From positions 1,984,001-2,048,000 of the forward strand of contig OZ017751.1 of the NCBI GenBank assembly GCA_963969365.1: 64,000 bases of DNA, written 5' to 3'. The notes below the pieces were generated by a model. The model saw only the letters and a list, made by a program, of their open reading frames with translations. It did no database searches and was not told the origin of the DNA. The stretch comes from Asterochloris sp. CNOR1 (lineage: Eukaryota > Chlorophyta > Trebouxiophyceae > Trebouxiales > Trebouxiaceae). This document shows, piece after piece, positions 51,301 to 62,909 of this stretch. A program made the translations under genes and the position numbers. Position 1 is the stretch's first letter. Each line of letters opens with the position of its first letter.

Positions 51301-54300
51301 CCACAGGTCGCGCACCTGAAGCAGCAAGGTGGGGGCTGCACACTGCATGGTCGCCAGGGACCACACCAAGTTGGACAGGTTCTGCGGGCTGCTGCTGTCC
51401 AGCGACATCATGGCATGCCTGCAGCAACATGCCAGAGGTTTCATGCAGATGTGTTGCTGGCACGATCTAGACACAGCGACAAGCCAGGAGTGCTGTGCCA
51501 AGTGCATGGCTGGGCTTGCATGAGCATGCCCAGGGCAAGCAGGTGGCCAAGTGGCGAGCGACGTCAAGCATGATGCAAGGCACCTGCAGGCTGCATCCAA
51601 GACAGGCAGGGGCGGCCTCCAGCCCAGCTTGGCAAAGGACCACAGAGTCAGCGCGAGGTTCTGCTGGTTGAACTGAGGCAGGATCATATGTATGTGGGCA
51701 GCTGCAGCCTCCAGGACAGCCTCCCCTGCAGGCATTGCCAGCTTGCACAATAAGTATCAAATTGAAGAGGACAGCAAGGGGCCATGCTCAATGGCAAGCG
51801 GGACAGGAGCATCAACTGCTGATCTCACTGCGCACCTGGGTGATGAGCCAGGGTTGCAAAAGACCACAGCACGTTCTCCACTCCCTGAGGCGTGAACAGC
51901 CTCAGCTTGGCCAGCAGCTCCCTCTGCAGGACCTGAAGCACAGCAATGGATGTTCTGCAGACAGCTGGGCCAGCATGTCCACCTGCATGACAAGGAGTTC
52001 TGCAAGGCTGGTGTTTGGACGGCTATGTAGGAGGCTGCCCTGCCTGTGCACAGGACCCACCTTGAGCAGCATGGGCCCTGGGTGGTAGTTCAGGGAGGCC
52101 ATGGCCCACAGTGTATTGCTGATGTTCTGACTGTTGAAGTGCTGCAGGCGCTGCATGGTCTGGCTGGCCATGGCACTCATCAGCTCCCTGCACGTCCACA
52201 TGACCAGACAATCAGGGCAGCTCAGACGTAAGGCCTCAGAAAACATGAGAAGCTTGACCGCTGGCAGTGTCGGCGGCTCAAGGGATCTCACCTGCCAGGA
52301 TTGTATCCAAATTTTGCAAAACTCCACAATGCATTGGCCTGCAGGAACAGGCTCCCTTATTGGCTTCTGTACGCAGAGCAGCTTGGCCGGCAGTGGCAAA
52401 GGTCAGCAGGCATGTCCAGTGGCACAGCTTGACATGAGGCCTCACAATGTTCTGAGGGTTGAACATCTCAATAAGCTGGTAACACAGTTGTGCTGCAGCT
52501 GCCAGGAACGGCCTGGGTGGGCAGTAGCCAATCGTGGCAAAGCCCCACAGAGTGTCCTTGATAGCTTGAGCGTTGAACTGGGGCAGCAGCTGGTGTGCTG
52601 TGTGCGTCACGGCAGTCAGCAGCACAGACCCTGCAAGGTGGCAATGAGCCAGCAGCTCTAGTCACAGCTGGCAGCATGTTGGTTGAGCAAGGTAGCCAGT
52701 CACATAGGTGTTCGCCTGGCCTGCGTATCACTGGAGCCAGCAGGGAAGCTGCAAACCAAGCCCAAGGTTTTTGCACATCCTCACCAGGTGTGATACCCAT
52801 CGTTGCATAGCTCCAAATGACATTGCTGATGTTTTGAGGCGCAAACTGCACCAGCTTCAGCTCCGTCTCTGCTGCAAAGGCTCCCAGAAGCCCCTCACTG
52901 GGCACAACACTCAGCCTGCACCAGCACCAAGCCGCTGTCACCTCATCGCACAGGAAGAACACAGGTGTGTGAGGCTCGCGCAGCTTTGTGCCTCTTGCTG
53001 GGTACAATGGCACCAATATATCTAGCAGATTCAAGATCAGTGCAGGCAAGTCGGGTAATGCCATCATGACTCATCAGCACAGGAACAGGATCCTACAGCT
53101 TTGCTACATACGTGTCCCTGATGCGAGACCCAAGCACAGACGTGTCCCAGTGTTGGCATGTCAACGGTGCCTGACGCCTTGAAGTGGTCTCACCTAGCCA
53201 GCGCCCACCACAGGTTGGCCAGGTTCTGGGGGTTGAAGCCACTGATCTTCAGCTCTGCCTGCTGGCACAGCACCTTCATGAGACTGCCGGCCGACCTGTA
53301 CCCCAGAGTGCCAAACGCCCAGCAGATGTTGGCGATCTGCTGGGGCTTGCACTGGTCCGCCTGCAGCCAGTTGTTATGCTGTGAGCATCCACTCTTGGGC
53401 AGTGCTACCAACAATGTAAGCGGACAGCGGTGCCTGCCTTGGGGCAAGAAGGGGTGCCAGGCATTGCTTTGAGCCTCATGCTGCAGAAACGGATGGTAAT
53501 GCCTGCCTTGGGGCAAGAAGGGGCGCCATGTATTGCTTTGAGCCTTATGCTGCAGACACTGCTCCACTACGAGCAAGTGACCGAGCCCACCAAGCAGCAG
53601 GGATTCACCTGAACCTCCACCATAAGCACCAGGTGCCTGAAGCCTGGGCTGCTCAGTATTTCGGCCAGCTCAGCCTGGCTGTCTGGCTTCTGCTTGGCCA
53701 CACGGTGCAGCGCTGTCGCCACATTCACGGCATCAAATTCTGCACCCATTTTCTGCACACAATCCAGGATGTGCCAGCAGGTCAAGGCGCCTGCACAGCA
53801 TGGCAGCCACTGTGGGAGCCGACTTTTGCGGCACCTGACACTAAAGCACCCTACAGGGCCTATGGAGGCGCTGAGAGTCACCCCTCAGAAAGCCTGCGCG
53901 GAAAAGGAGCGCAGTATGAGGTCTTGTTTTGAAGTCATTGTTTGGCAGGAGGTACATCTCCTCATCTTAGTGCAAATCAGCGTGCAGAGCTATCAATTTG
54001 CATGGCGCCTTGCTCTAGAGTGAATTCAGGAGGTCAAATGCTAGCCACCTACCAGCTGCACAGCACCCTTGCTGAGAGCAGCACGGTGATCACACCCAAA
54101 CAGCCCACCAGCACGCTTACTTGTTATGCGCTTGTTAATCTCGGCTGGGTGCACGCCGCGCATGGGCAGGGGACGCTTTTTGGAACTGTGCTGCAGGGGG
54201 TGCTGGAGGGCGACAGCCTGCTGCTGTTGGTGCGCATGGCCACTGCTCAAGGTCGCTCTGCAGGCCCCTGCCTGGTGGTGCAGGCCCCTGCCGGGCAGGA

Positions 54301-56159
54301 ACCGCCCAAGTGTGTAGTGCCCTGCCAGGGATGCATTGGTGGCATCCCCCAGCACGCTGGCTGAGAACCCCCCGGCTGCACAGGGGTCCCCTGCTGGAGC
54401 ATCCCCTTCCCTCTGGAGCTGCTGCTGCCTGGCCACTCCAGGGCTGCTGGCTGGCACGCTGTTCTCCTTCTGGCTTCTGTGCAGTGCCCAGCTGCCGGCG
54501 GGAGTGCCCCTCCACCCCTGGTCGTAGGCGCTGCTGTTGTAGCAGCCGTGGTCTACTGAAGGCTGTGCAGAGCTGTCAATGGAAGCACAGTGCTGCAGGG
54601 AACCCTCGACTGCTGGCATGGCCTGGGACAGCTTGCCAGTGCTGAAGACACCAGGGTGGCTGTCTGTCTTCAGGGTCTGCAAAGTGTCAACGATGCAGAC
54701 TGCCAGCAGACATCACATACACCCTGTGTACTGCTCATGAAAGTAAATACTCAATGATGCCAGAGCAAGGCTGCTGATGCATGCCAAAGAGAGTGGCATA
54801 ACAGAAAAGAAATTGCAGATTTCTGCAATCTGGCAGCGCGAGCTGCTAGTGCATGCCAGGGGAGGTTGCACGGGTAGCTGAGAGCAAGCTGCTACTGGAT
54901 GCCATGTTAGCAAGTCCCAGCCTGAATGCCAAGCCATACCTCCAAGCCCTTTGAAAGCATTCTCTCAGGCATGCAGCCATTTGGCTGCTTGGTCAAGCAG
55001 TTCCAATTGGCGCCCTGCCACATGCTGCCTGCCTGGGGCTGCTGCCATGGCGGCTGCAGGCCCTGCACACCACACTCCATGCCAGGCGTCCAGTTCACAG
55101 AGAAGGGGCTGGGCAATGGGGCCTGCCACATTGGCTGCTGCAGCCCAGACGCTGACGCCTGCAGGCAGGAGCTGCCTGTTGCTCATGGTGCTGAGTCTTG
55201 CGACTGCAGGCAGGCCTGGCTGGTGCAGCTTGGGGCGCTGCACCCACTTGTTGTGCCGTTACCAGCCAGGCACATACAGTTTGTATGATCAAACTCTGAG
55301 GTGTGGTGCAAGTCGGCCACCATCCCTGATGCGAGCAGTCAACAACTGCACGGCTTACCTCCGCTGGCAGTGTCCCTGTTGCCCAGGCCTGCGGCATCAT
55401 GCCCTCATGCTCCATCACAGGTGGCATGAAGGGCTTGGTGTTGGCATGCAGGCCAGTCAGCTCCTGGTGGGAGGCAGAGCTGTGCTCATGTTCCAGGGAC
55501 CAAAATGTCTCTGCAGAGCTGGTGGAGCGGGGGCTGCGCGGAGTCCAGGAGTGCGCTGCAGCGCTCAACATGGACTTTGAGCCTGCCTGTGCGGGAGGGC
55601 AGGCAGAGCCCCCAGGGGCTGAGGAACCAGAGCCTGCAGCCAGGTCAGTGTTGCAGTCAGCTGCAGTGGAAGTCAAGGGAAGCAGATGTTGCGGGTCAAT
55701 GGAAGATCCAGCCATGCCAGCGAGGCACTGGATGCTGCAGGCAAGAGCGTGCTGCGGCCACTGCTGACAGCTCAGGAAGGCAGTGCAGTGCAAGCAATGC
55801 CTGACGTCCTTCTCAGCAGCGGTCAGTGACTTGGCAGCAGCGTGCTCACCGGCAGGGGGGTCAGCCAGGAGATCTGCTGCCATCCTGAAGGGCACAGCAT
55901 GCCCCTCTGAGGCCCCCTGCAGCCCTGCAAACTCGCCGAACTCCAGCGAAGACCCGCCTGCCCTGCCTTGTGACTGACCAGCTGCGACTGCTACCACGCC
56001 AGCAATCCTGATGGGGCTGCCCTCGCTGGAGGCAGAGTGGCTGGCGTACTTGGACTCCGGTGAGTAGCGCAGGCGCTTGCTGGGCGAGGCTTCACAAGAG
56101 GTGGCATCCCTGTCACCCAGGCTGCCTCCTGTGCTGCTGCTGCCGCTGCTGCCAGGCAT
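48347..56159 (-). CDS. Octotricopeptide-repeat (OPR) protein with C-terminal RAP domain
   Basis: OPR proteins are chloroplast- or mitochondrion-targeted RNA-binding factors that stabilise, process or activate translation of specific organelle transcripts. At least twelve repeats of the W-S-F/A-T/K-L-G type are visible leftward: QQIANICWAFGTLGYRSAGS and FNPQNLANLWWALA (53357-53200), PQNISNVIWSYATMGITPG (52850-52790), AQAIKDTLWGFATIGYCPPR, ANALWSFAKFGYNPG (52340-52293), SQNISNTLWAMASLNYHPGP, PQGVENVLWSFATLAHHPG (51895-51840), QQNLALTLWSFAKLGWRPPL, PQNLSNLVWSLATMQCAAPT, AQALTNLFWAFAAIGDDPG, QQLGLIIWSFGKLHWHPGAS, and HLANVCWGWALLDFYPGADD. The RAP domain follows: LELDGPEHYLRNTRLVTG spliced to IMRRQLLESRGWTVLSIPHF (49250-48750). 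A long disordered N-terminal exon starts at ATG 56159 (MPGSSGSSSTGGSLGDRDA). No clear transit peptide is seen there, so either the start lies elsewhere or that exon belongs to a separate gene. Confidence 0.85.
53431..53568. repeat. 69-bp tandem duplication in OPR intron
   Basis: Units starting TGCCTGCCTTGGGGCAAGAA at 53431 and 53500 are nearly identical, both running through GCATTGCTTTGAGCC-type sequence to CTGCAG. Confidence 0.85.
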
Positions 56160-56584
56160 TTTGTCTCTGCTGCCTGCACTGTGCCGCTCCCTGAGAAGAC
56201 TGGTGGTCAAATGCTCCTACACAATGAGGACATGAGATCATCCGTGTGAGACTCAGGTCTGAACCTGTCAAACATTCAGGATCTCAGGGCTGGGGTTTGC
56301 TGCAGGGACTGCAGATCATTTCAGGTGATGCGGACTCTCATAGGAGCTTTGAGCCGTTGCCAAAATGTACGAGGCCGGATCCAGCTGCATTCGTACAGTG
56401 CTAATGCGTCGAGAAGCCATGCCAAGCACATGCGAGGCGAAACTTGGCTAAGGCACACACCTTCCCCAGACAGTGGCGACAGCTTCCATGGCAGCAAGCT
56501 CCACTGGCAGCCGCCCTGATGGTATGACCGCTGCTCGCTCCAGAATGCCTGCGGGAAAAGCTTTCTCTGCACACTCAGCAGCTC
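56160..56584. promoter_or_regulatory. Shared upstream region of divergent OPR-RAP and unknown gene
   Basis: About 425 bp between divergent first exons, with no exon-like frame. Function as promoter space is inferred from orientation. The right boundary is uncertain because the start codon of the right-hand gene is not secure. Confidence 0.35.
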
Positions 56585-59500
56585 TTGACTGGGTCAAAGA
56601 TTGGGGAGATAAATATTTATAAGTATGATGCCCTCCTGCAGGTCAGGCCAGGCCTGCGCATGGACTCATTGCGGCACCATCTGAATACAGGCATCAAGCA
56701 GACTGCCTCAAGCCAATACTTGTCCACACCCTGCTCCATGCCGAATCTGCCAGTCCCCTGTACAGCAGCCAGTACTCCACATCAAAGGCAAGAACTACAG
56801 CGTCTGCCCTGCTCTTCCATGCGCAACTTGGGCAATTCATCTGGGACAAGATGCAGCTCGCCAACATCTGCAAGGCTGACACTTTGAGTTGGCAGCTGCG
56901 CTGGCATGCAGGTCCTTGCTTGGCAGCAGGCAAGTATTGTTGCGGTCCGCAAGGTCCGCTTCAGTGGCTCTATCACAGAGGTGTTTGCGGCAGACCTAGA
57001 CGTGAATGAGCTCCTGCTGGCTGTACAGGAGAGCAGGATGGCAGTTGAGGTGAGCTGCCGTTTTGACTGCTGCTGACGGTAGGAGAGACAGCACATGTCG
57101 TGTGCTGCTTCCTGAGTGGCCTTCTGGAGATCAGCGGCAGTATGGCACAGGGGCTGGCTGGCTGTACCCAGCTGCAGGTTGTGTGTAAGCAGTGCAGCAA
57201 GGCAGCTGCCAAGGGACCGGCGCCTGCATGCTTTCCTGGTGTCAGTCAGCAATGCGTGGGCACCCTTTCATGAATTGCTTGCATGCTCTGCAGTGGGCAA
57301 TGCCCGGTGAAGTGCACCCCAGCACTATCTGTATGCAGCACCAGGTCTCTGACTGCTTCCTTTGGGACACGCTGTAGCTGCACGTCAGAGATGATCACCC
57401 TGAGGAGGCCTCTCTGCCCACCCTGCCTGCCCCTCCAGCGCCGTTGCAGTCAGCAAAGTCTCTCGCACCTGGCAAGCCCACTGCCCCCGGCAAGGCAGCC
57501 AAACCAGGCACTGCTGCTGGGCAGCCGCCGCCCCCAAAGCAGGACGTGCAGCTGCAAGCAGAGCAGCAGCCCCCGGAGCGTGCTTCACACTGGCTTGCTT
57601 GCCAGGCTGTTGCACTGCCCCCTGCGCAGTCACAAACTGCCTGTCTGCAGCAGCGAGGTTGCATGTAATTTTCATGCTCTGCTGCAGGGAGGCCGCAGGG
57701 GTGGCCCCAGGGGTGGCAGGGACAACGGCATCGAGCTGGTGAGCTACTGTGTATGTCACACTACAGTTGTTGTGCAGGAGGCATGATGCTGCCGTCCACA
57801 AGAAATCATGCCGCTGTATGCCTGACAAGCCGTGGTGGCTGCAGCTGGCCAGCACTATCGGGGTGACACCAACGAGCTGGGGCTTGTGCGCCAGCTGCGC
57901 CGAGCATCAGCCCTCCAAGTGTTGATAGAGCGTGCTAGTGCTGATATTGCTAGTGCTGATATGCCTTGCAAAATGCATGCAGGATGAAGCTGGGTTTTCA
58001 AAGAGATGCAAGCATTACATGCGGCCAGCTGATTGGATTGTCCAAGCACTGCCTAGAAGGAAAGTTGGTTGTGATTTTAGCCCCATTGTGTCTTGCCAGC
58101 TGCTCTAGTTGTCTGGAAACACCCTCTCGGCAGCACACCAGCAGGCCACCTCTATGAGGGCCGTCAGCCACTGGCACTGGTCTGCTAGGTGAGGGCTGTA
58201 CAGACTCAATCTTGCTGGTGAGATCCTGTCAGGCTGCCTGCCTGTCGCCCACTGCCAATTACATAGCAGGCTGGTACATCTGTACGCTGGCATGTGGAAG
58301 CCATGATGCAGAAATGTGTCAGCACCAACCTACCATCTGACACCAGCCTCCCACGACTGCCAGGCCGTGAGGTAGCCGCCCACACCCTTGACCAAGCCTC
58401 AACAGACACAGGTGCATCTATGTCTCCTTTCAGTGCCAGCTCTGCAGGCCAGATGACTGTTCATGGGACGGTGCACAAAACCTGCTGCCTGCGATCTGCT
58501 GCTTCTGAACAACAACCATTAGTTGGTGCTGCCTGGTACCCTGGTAGAACAAGGACAGCCTGTTGGTTGCTCGCATAGGCGATGGCGGGACAGGTCACTT
58601 CAGTGTGGGTTTTACCTGAGACTGCAACGGCGGTTATTTTGCTGGGCACAACAAGGCGCTGTGTCAGCTGCTTTCTGGTGGCTGCTGTGCACCCCCACCT
58701 GCACGCGGCTGCCCTGGCAGCTCCTGAGAGCGTTACCGCCTTGTATCTGCCATGTGTCTGCAGGTGCATCAGCAACTTTCCAGAGTTCTTCTTTTGGTGT
58801 GATCTGTGAGCTTCACAGCTGGCCTGTCCGCCGCCACTGCGTTGCCCATCCAGCAGCCATGCCAGCAGAGCCTCTCAAGCAGGGCTGCACTGCTGCCCCA
58901 GTCACAGGCGCCACTGGCATCCAAGTGAGCAGATATGCCCTGTGAGTCAGTTGTCACTGCTTGAGGGTCAGCCAAGTAAGACAAGGGAGAGGTTGACTGT
59001 GCTGAGAATGTTGCAACAAGTTTCCTAGGTGAGCAGCCCCCTGAAGTGTCAGCTGTTTACAACAGCCTAGCCATGACGCCTAGAACAAAATAGCAGCTGA
59101 GCTACGTGCATGGACATGGGCTTGGCAGGAGTGCTTGTCAGCGTCCAAGTGTGAATGCATGCATCAACTGCCCTAACGACAGCTAATGACTTGCTAGGGA
59201 CACATGCCATGCATCAACCACAGGCAGCTTGCCAGCAGGATCAGCACCCCACTGCCACAAGGGTCTCAGGCAATATTGGTATGACACGATGTAGCCCTAG
59301 ATGGCACGCACATTGATTGTTTCCACAATGCTTGACTTTCCTGCAGGACGCCCCAGCAGGACGCCCCAAGCAAACTCAAGCAGAAGCGCTCATTTGGAGA
59401 TGACTTCTTGGAGGGAGAGGACTTCCCGGAGGATGCTGTTGAGGCTGAGCCCAAGTGTGGGCAGAGGTCCAGGTGAGTGTCACCTACAATGCATAAAGTG

Positions 59501-60677
59501 GCTGAACAGCAGCAGGCACTATGTGCAGGATTGGGCCATGGCATCTGGGGACCTGATGGCCTCTGCAACAGGCAGCCCGGGGCTGAAGCTGCTGCAGAGG
59601 TTGGGTCCAGGCATGGGCTGAAGTCCATGTGAGCCTCCTGCATGCAGACGCCTTCTGCCGTGCGTGAGGCAGCGAGGGGATTGCTGCCTGCTATCATGGG
59701 CTTGCTGAAACCGAGCCTTGATGGTGGATAGGGCAGGCACAAGTGGGCACTGCTTGGGGAAAGACATGGTCAGAGCACAGAAGAAAGGCCTATGTACACC
59801 GAGACTCCTCAGCGTGTGTAATCCAGCGGGTTTGCCTTAGACCCATACCATATAGAGCCTGCGAGAGCTTCTGGTGCTGTCATAACTGGCTGTGGGGCCA
59901 CAGCTGCGTTGTTAACAAATTGCCTGAGCGACACAGCAACTGTGTGTGCTCAGACTGCACCACATGCTCTGGTGGAAAGCTGACAACATAGCTGCATTTG
60001 CCCCCAATAATTTAAGAAACCTCTTCTCTGCCCTGCTGCTCTGGCTGCAGGCACGCCTCCAGCTGCTCTTTGACACTTGGCTGTCTGAGATGAAGCCCAA
60101 AGCAATGCGGCAGCTGATGATGACGTGCTTTTCTGAAAGACCAACAAATCTTTGGGCTGCAGGGTAAAGCAGGCAGCTCCTGCCCTGCCCCAGCAGCAGC
60201 AGCAGCAGCAGCAGAGCCAGGGTTTATCTCCTCAGCAGGTGAGTACAAGAGGCCTTCTGTATGGACCAGTCTGTGCTGGGTTTATCCTGTTTTGTGGCAC
60301 TCTATGTAACGGTGCTCTAGGGTGTCCCTCATGAGGTGCCCTACTTTTTGCAGGGACCAGGCTTCCTCATGGCGCCTGATGCCACCTCCTGGGCAGACCT
60401 TCGGGAGGTTCTTGCGCACCTGGGCGGCCTGCAGGCCGCTCAAGATGTGCAGGCCCTGACAAATGCGGTCTACAGTATGCCACTGGCTATGCTGGTAGAT
60501 GTTGTCATGTTCAACTGCATGGCCTTGCCAGACGGCAATCAGGCAGCACAGTCTCGCAGCACAGCAACGCGGCCTCCTGTGAAGGTCAAGAAGCGCAAGC
60601 CCGCCATGACTAGGGCGCAGAGGGAGCTCACCCCTGCCCCCCTCAAGCGCAAGCGGGCCAGGACGGACTCTGTGTAG
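56585..60677 (+). CDS. Unrecognised multi-exon nuclear-type protein, polyQ tract and basic tail
   Basis: I do not recognise a family. Exon-like pieces are KIGEINIYKYDALLQ (to 56641), HAQLGQFIWDKMQLANICKA (about 56788-56911), VRKVRFSGSITEVFAADLDV with NELLLAVQESRMAVE (about 56934-57050), a Pro/Ala/Gln-rich exon (57377-57660), and TNELGLVRQLRRASALQVLI with a twice-repeated ASADI (57830-57965). Then follow 58290-58470, KLKQKRSFGDDFLEGEDFPE (59355-59472), ARLQLLFDTWLSEMKPKAMR with QLMMTCFSERPTNL (60051-60165), and a polyQ run of eight (near 60190-60238). The last exon (60355-60677) holds LREVLAHLGGLQAAQDVQAL and MPLAMLVDVVMFNC, ending in a Lys/Arg-rich tail KVKKRKPAMTRAQ, KRKRARTDSV-stop. The tail looks like a nuclear localisation signal. 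The helical end faintly recalls the HEAT scaffold of symplekin, not enough to name it. The 5' end has no secure ATG (56659 is one option), and two genes could be merged here. Confidence 0.5.
59340..59375 (+). repeat. 14-bp tandem duplication creating two acceptors
   Basis: GCAGGACGCCCCA occurs twice in a row (near 59344-59371), so two GCAG acceptors lie 14 bp apart in front of the exon KLKQKRSFGDDF. The shift is not a multiple of three, so use of the two sites would change the frame. Confidence 0.7.
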
Positions 60678-60952
60678 GCAGGACAGAGGGCAAGCCCGGC
60701 CATTTGCCAATCAGTTGGCAGTGGCGTCAGCTGCAGCCAACACCTCTGCATGGCCGGCCACAATGGCCTGTCATGGCCTAGCAATTCATCAGGATGGCGT
60801 GCCAGATGGGGCAGCTATGAGAGTAAAAGTTGCACAAATCGCCCCTGCTAGTCTCCCGCAAGTACTGTAAACTCAGCTGCCATATGAAAGAGCGCAAGCA
60901 TAAGTGCCCTCCCTTCTCTGCTGTCACAGCACACATGGGCCCTGCACAGTGC
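60678..60952. other. Intergenic stretch 3' of the polyQ gene
   Basis: No clear exon. A minus-strand frame (61035-60778) runs through this stretch and through the palindrome but has no splice partners and is probably chance. Confidence 0.4.
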
Positions 60953-61055
60953 TTCCCCGGCGCCTTTCTGAATGTACTAAAGACGTTTTGAAAAGGCCCC
61001 TCATGAGGGGCCTGTTTGAAAAGTCTTTGGTACATTCACAAAGGCGCCGGGGGAA
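60953..61055. repeat. 103-bp near-perfect palindrome (foldback)
   Basis: The left arm starts TTCCCCGGCGCCTTTCTGAA and the right arm ends TTCACAAAGGCGCCGGGGGA and A. Arms of about 50 bp pair with only a handful of differences, and the centre GGCCCCTCATGAGGGGCC is a perfect 18-bp palindrome with no loop. It could be a MITE-like foldback element, a transcript hairpin or a cruciform-prone site. No convincing target-site duplication is seen at its edges. Confidence 0.9.
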
Positions 61056-61125
61056 CTGATCACTTCCTTTAGACTGCTGTTGCCGATCCACTGCTCGTGA
61101 TAATCACAGGATGTTTTTCACACAC

Positions 61126-62909
61126 TTAGAGAGTAGGCTCCTTCTCCACCGAAGACTGGGTGAACAATGGAGAACCTTTTGTCTGAAGGATGGAGAAAGT
61201 CTGAAATGAGTTACAGAACAGGAAGGAGAATACCTTCTCAAGAGACAAGGCACGGCACCCTGATTCACTCAGCATGCTGCACATGTTCTTCCTGGTGACC
61301 ACGGCCTCCGTGAGCAGCAGTGACTTTTGCCATCGGCACAACTGTCAGTCTGCTTGTTGGCCAGCTGCATCATTGTGATCTCCTAAATATACATGCATAT
61401 GGCTAGCAGCGCTGCAGCCACAGCTGGCTGCCTGGTATGACATGTACTTACGTCCAAAACTTGTCAACTGCTGAAAGGGCACATTGGCCTCGTGAGGCTC
61501 TGATCATGTTTTTGCTGCACAGGCTGTTTCCCAGGGCGACTACGCCACTTTGAGATGGCCTCGACGCCGTTTGCGCCTGGCTGGGCATCTGCACCGGGCC
61601 ATAAGAGGCATGGCTTGCAACAGATGCTGCACTATGTTGAATGACATGTGCTGTAGTCATGCTGATCTACAACACCTGCTGTGTTGTATCTTGTGATCTG
61701 CTTCTCGGCACACACGGCAGGGGAGACGCCACCTCCCCACCAGCGTAGCTGGCCCTGAATATGAGCTCTGCACTGGCAGGTCCAAGCATATGTGCATGCA
61801 ATGATGATGTGGGGTAGCAGTGAGATCCCTTCACAGCGCAGCTCACCTGCTCCCTGAACAACCTCTCAGTCTTCTGCAGCAAATTTTGCAGCAAGGGCAT
61901 GAGAGCATCAACACAACAGGCTTGTGGCCCCTGCAGTGAGATTTTAAGACCAAGGACAGAGAGGCAGAGCCCACATACCCTTGGAGCTGGTTGAACTTGA
62001 GTGTGACTGACCAAGGGTTGTCAAGAGCAGCCATGGACATGACTCCCGGAGCAGCCATCGCAGAGCAGTTTGTTCACACAATGTGCATTCCCTCACTCAT
62101 GATTGCAGGATGGACAGGTACACGCAAGCAGAAGGCAAGCAGTCTGTCTCGCAGCAGTTTTTACAACGCCTGCAGAGGGCTACGCTGGGACAGCTGCACA
62201 GGAAGCTCACTCACCAGCACAGCTCAATCAGATAGCCACCAGCAAAGCAGTCTCTGACCTCGATCTGAACTCTTGCCTTAAAGGCTTGGTGGACAGCTGC
62301 CATGAACCCTCAGCAGAAAGCCTCATGGAAGGTGCCGGCCTGCCTTGCAGGTGGTCATGCAGGGCTACAAGGCGGATTGAAGCACACAACCACAAACCCA
62401 GCAGCTTGTGCAAGGCCCTCACCCAGAGGCTGCAGCTTGGCCAGCAAGACAGCTTCCCCTTGAAATGCCCCGCAAGCAAAGCAGCCCGTCCTGCAGCAGC
62501 GCCACAGCCCTTCTCGCCCAGGGCTGCAGTGTGGACAGCATCAAGGTCGCCTCCTTGCAGTAAGCTTTGGTCACCTGGAACGTGCCAGTCGCAATACCAT
62601 CACCTGCCAGGTGCAACTGATGAAATGTGCTCATGCCTTGCAGTGACCATTTGTTGGTGTCGCTGCAGAGTTGCAGCCTGCCAGGCAACTGTCAGTCTGC
62701 CTCACAAGGAAGTGCAGAGAGGACCTGCCTGGATAAGATCGCAAGCTCACATGGGCCATATGGAGGTTCAGGTAGGCTATGCAGGGCCCTAATGCAAAAT
62801 GTGTGCACTCCCAGTGTGCACCGCAAGGGGCAGGCTCTTGTTCAGGCCTGGAGGGTTCACCAGGCTGCCCAGCTGCGCATTCGCGCGGTGCTGAGAGTCC
62901 ATGCTGAGC
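61126..62909 (-). CDS. Unresolved minus-strand gene or genes, exon-like fragments only
   Basis: Several coding-like pieces lie on the minus strand, but I could not join them all in phase. From right to left: MDSQHRANAQLGSL before a GTGAAC donor (62909-62868), LHLAGDGIATGTFQ (62615-62574), ARVQIEVRDCFAGGYLIELC (62282-62224), MAALDNPWSVTLKFNQLQ (62058-61978), and DALMPLLQNLLQKTERLFRE (61940-61855). A Ser/Gln-rich piece SYGPVQMPSQAQTASRPSQS follows before a GTAAGT donor (61660-61449), then LLLTEAVVTRKNMCSMLSES (61340-61240). Beta-strand-like segments followed by a helix would fit a small domain, but no family is recognised. A competing plus-strand frame (62103-62792) exists and looks less coding-like. 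Confidence 0.3.

Noticed and set aside
55095-56159. Separate gene for the long disordered minus-strand exon
   Set aside because: It cannot be excluded, but it lies directly 5' of the OPR exons on the same strand with no clear terminal exon of its own, so it was kept as the N terminus with a warning.
60953-61055. Standard miRNA precursor
   Set aside because: The arms meet in a perfect palindrome with no loop, and there is no asymmetric mature-strand region; a foldback element is at least as likely.
62103-62792. 229-codon plus-strand open frame
   Set aside because: It is Cys/Ser-rich, typical of shadow frames here, and competes with more protein-like minus-strand exon fragments; not enough to call.
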